Below are positions 61,224-64,000 of a stretch of DNA of 64,000 nucleotides, in pieces. A model generated the notes under the pieces. That model was not told the origin of the DNA, made no database searches, and saw only the letters and a program-made list of their open reading frames with translations. A program made the position numbers and the translations under genes. This DNA comes from Monosporascus cannonballus. Lineage: Eukaryota; Ascomycota; Sordariomycetes; Xylariales. Location of the stretch: the NCBI GenBank assembly GCA_004154925.1, contig QJNS01000292.1, forward strand, positions 1 through 64,000. Reading direction: 5' to 3'. How positions within the stretch are numbered: position 1 is the first letter of the stretch; every line of letters starts with the position of its first letter.

Positions 61224-62940
61224 TGTTACGTCTTGACAAGCCACGGCCTCCAGAAACGATCGCAACAGAAATAGCCAAGAAAACTAAGTGAGCTAGGTTA
61301 CGTAACGGATCACTAATTTACTAGCAATAAGCCAGTAAGCCGGATTATCAACTTACTCGTAATAAATTAATAAGCGAGATTAAAATATATATAACGTTAT
61401 TTATTATTTTTATAACTTAAATATTATTAGCTTTTAATATAATTTCGTTCCTGAAAACTTTTATTATTATAAAACGTAATTAATTATTATTTTTATTATT
61501 TAGATTTTTATAATATTTCTATTAATATAAATCCGTACGATTTAGATTTAATAATTAATTAAATCTTTTAGTTGTTATACGTTATAAGTTTTTATTTAAT
61601 AATATCGTCAAATTTTGAATAATATTTCTTTAGTAAAAATATCGACCAGTACTTAGACATCTTTTACGGTTACGTAACTCCAGACCAGAATTAAAAAAAT
61701 TTAAAGAACAAATTTAGCAGCTGGTAAACTTGGTAGCGGTCATTCTAACTCGTATCATTACGATAAAGCATAAAGCAAAAAATCTTAACCTTACGATAAA
61801 AAATATTTAAAATTTTCTTATTTGAGTACGAGCATATTTCCGTTTTCAAAACTTGGATAAGTTTAGAAATAAAATTTTTGTTATAGTAATTTTTCTTACG
61901 AAAAATACTTTGAACTAGTTTCAACCAATAATAAAATATTATCTAGAAAACACTAAAGCTAATTAGAAAAAGATTATTGCGATTTTTCTTCTAATTACGC
62001 GAATTTTAAAAAGAAATTAAAGGCTAATTTTCAAAATATCGACGAAAAATAAATAATAATATAATAAATCCTGCGGTCATAATAAAAAGAATTTATTTCA
62101 AAATATGCTATTAATTTTCGAAACCTTAAAGTTAAGAAAAGATGAACCGACGATAAAACTAATAACTTAATTAATATATTTTATAAAAGATTAAAAAACT
62201 AACGCTAAAAATTAAAATTTTAAAATTTTAAACCCTATAATATTAAACCGCTATATTATCGAAGTTATTAAAATCGATAATAAATTATAAATAATGTATA
62301 GAAAAGATCAATTTATTTTAAAATATAAAAATTCGTGATTTAATTTAGAAAGAAAAAGTAATATATTATTTATATCCTATAATATAACGTTAAAACCTAT
62401 GGAATTCGAAACGGTTCAATGTAATTATAAAAATTAAATTAAATATTATAATTAGAGGTAAATAAGATATTATTAAATTATTTACAAAAACTTAAAAAAC
62501 TACGACAAAATAATTAAGGACTAATATCGGAAAAATAATTTAATCTTAAAACAAAATAAAGTTATTACGATAAAAGATCCAATGTAAAATACAAAAAATC
62601 TAAAAACTGCTTCAAAAACGTTTGAAAAATAATAATACGCCTCAAAGAAATTATTAAAAAAATACTAGAAATAAATAAAAAAGGTTTATCTTGAAATTCT
62701 TAATCGAAATAATAAAATATATACCGTATATTACGTATGTCGAAAATATCTAAAACCTAACGAATAAAATATATTTATTTATTTATATATCGTACGTATA
62801 TATAGAAAAGAATTCGATTTTTTTAATTAAATCGAAAATAATAAAATAAATAAATAATAATATTAATATTTTCGAATTAATATCTTATATAATAATATCG
62901 ATAAACAAATAACTTTATAAAATTAATTAATAAAATAATA
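61224..62940 (+). mobile_element. Partial C-family element G: 5' LTR plus gag
   Basis: LTR 61224-61579 (TGTTACG...GTTATA, RIP-mutated). It is followed by internal sequence collinear with element C from its LTR end through gag (CGTTATAAGT against CGTTACAAAA, then ACCAGTA blocks). It breaks off near 62940, where an inverted fragment begins. Strongly RIP-mutated, no open frame. Confidence 0.75.
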
Positions 62941-62944
62941 TTCG

Positions 62945-64000
62945 TAAAAAACACGATTACGATATACTAGTACGTTCGAATATATATATCTAAGGTGATA
63001 AAATTATTAACAGCTTTTATTATCGTATTTAAAACCTTTTTAAGAATTTCTTTTAACTTTTTTAAATCTCGTTATCTTGTAGCTCTTTTATAGATAACCT
63101 TCTTCTTTTAATTCTTTTTGAAATTTGTCGAACCTTATCTGTATTTCTGTATACAGCGCGTCAAGCTGCTGCATTTATCGTTATTGTCGGCGGATTATTC
63201 CTTCGAACTATATCAATTATTCTTGATTTTTCTATAACTTTTATTCTTATTAGGTAAATTGTTTTTTCATAGTCTCGATCATATCCTGTTATGCGTCGTA
63301 TTAACTATCGTTCTATAATTTACTCGTAAATTAATGTATTTTTTCCTTAATAACTTTTTTATTATTAAGGTTTGCAGTAAATGCTAATTAAAAATAGAAA
63401 TTTATATTGGCCTTTTAATAATGCTTTTTTTACTGTATGCTAAATTAACTCCTTTTCTGTTTAATAAATGTACTATTTATAATAATAAAAAAGGGTTTTC
63501 CTATAAACACTGCTTTTTTTTCGACTAACTTTCTATTACGGCTAGCTAATAAATATCGTTTTTTAAAGTTATAAATCGGAAATTCTAATACCATTATTTA
63601 TTGTTCCTGTTATTTCTAGTTCGATTTAAAAAGTCGAATCTTTTATAATATATACGGATAATTCTACTATAAATATACTGTTTTCATTTTTTATAGTTAA
63701 AGTACTTTCGTTATCGACAGTATATAGTATGTATTCTATCGTATCGATTAGAAATTCCAGGACAAATTTTTCTGTCCAATCTTAATATTCTTATAACTAT
63801 TCTTATAGTTCTTCTTGTTGTAATTATAATATCTACTAAGCTAGCTTCTTAGTTCTTCGCATTTTTTTATTAAACTTCTTATTATAATAGGCTCGGTACG
63901 TACTTAGCTCGAATTATATTAATGGATTTATCTTCGTTCTTTTGATTTTTTCTAGATTATCTCTCGAATACGAGTTTTCAGTTATCCTAACGAGGTTTTT
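62945..64000 (-). mobile_element. Inverted C-family fragment H
   Basis: Read on the minus strand, this matches element C from about 42.75 kb back to about 41.85 kb (for example AAGGTTCGACAAATT and CGATACG blocks), the gag-to-protease interval. It runs past the window end. It has fewer RIP changes than G. The exact junction with G could not be fixed. Confidence 0.65.

Noticed and set aside
1..64000. CRISPR arrays, bacterial operons or Shine-Dalgarno sites
   Set aside because: Introns and gene content are fungal; no regularly spaced direct repeats with unique spacers were seen. The tandem 35-bp units in C LTRs are adjacent, not spacer-separated.

Overview
The window is nuclear DNA from a filamentous ascomycete (Pezizomycotina, probably Sordariomycetes). 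The evidence is short spliceosomal introns of about 49-111 nt with CTRAC branch sites, Zn2Cys6 regulators, an R3H-SUZ gene, fungal F-box and orphan families, and long AT-rich tracts carrying the mark of repeat-induced point mutation (RIP): TpA excess, surviving C mostly in CpG, and TE frames full of stops.

Layout. (1) 1-15.6 kb is a gene-rich segment: R3H-SUZ RNA-binding protein (-), zinc-knuckle/RS-like protein (+), Cwf18/CCDC12 splicing factor (-), mitochondrial PPR protein (+), Zn2Cys6 regulator (-), MDR oxidoreductase (+). I rebuilt exons by hand; two genes need non-canonical introns (one GC-AG, one AT-AC) to stay in frame. (2) 15.6-23.9 kb has ordinary base composition but no gene I can support. 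(3) 23.9-26.1 kb holds a protein joining a Zn2Cys6 DNA-binding domain to a maltose/galactoside-type O-acetyltransferase. (4) 27.6 kb has an intron-containing tRNA-Pro(UGG) about 400 bp from the edge of the AT-rich block. (5) 28.1-49.1 kb is one nested transposon stack. A Ty3/gypsy element A (minus strand, 150-bp LTRs, TSD GTACG) is interrupted by chromovirus B (206-bp LTRs, TSD AAAAA), chromovirus C (about 0.4-kb LTRs, TSD TTACG) and a solo C-family LTR (TSD TATAG/TATAA). (6) 49.3-60.6 kb is a GC-normal island between C-family solo LTRs. It holds one intact F-box-like gene and several broken genes: an orphan-family gene with two in-frame stops, a frameshifted orphan, and a P450 whose heme cysteine codon is now Phe. 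(7) 60.6-64 kb has more C-family copies: a solo LTR, a 5' LTR plus gag, then an inverted fragment.

How it fits together. The left half is housekeeping RNA biology (mRNA-binding R3H-SUZ, two splicing-linked genes arranged tail to tail, an organellar PPR protein) plus regulation and metabolism. The right half is a RIP-silenced retrotransposon landscape next to decaying accessory genes. I saw no defence system, CRISPR array or recognisable secondary-metabolite core enzyme. All names rest on motif recognition by eye; no database search was run.
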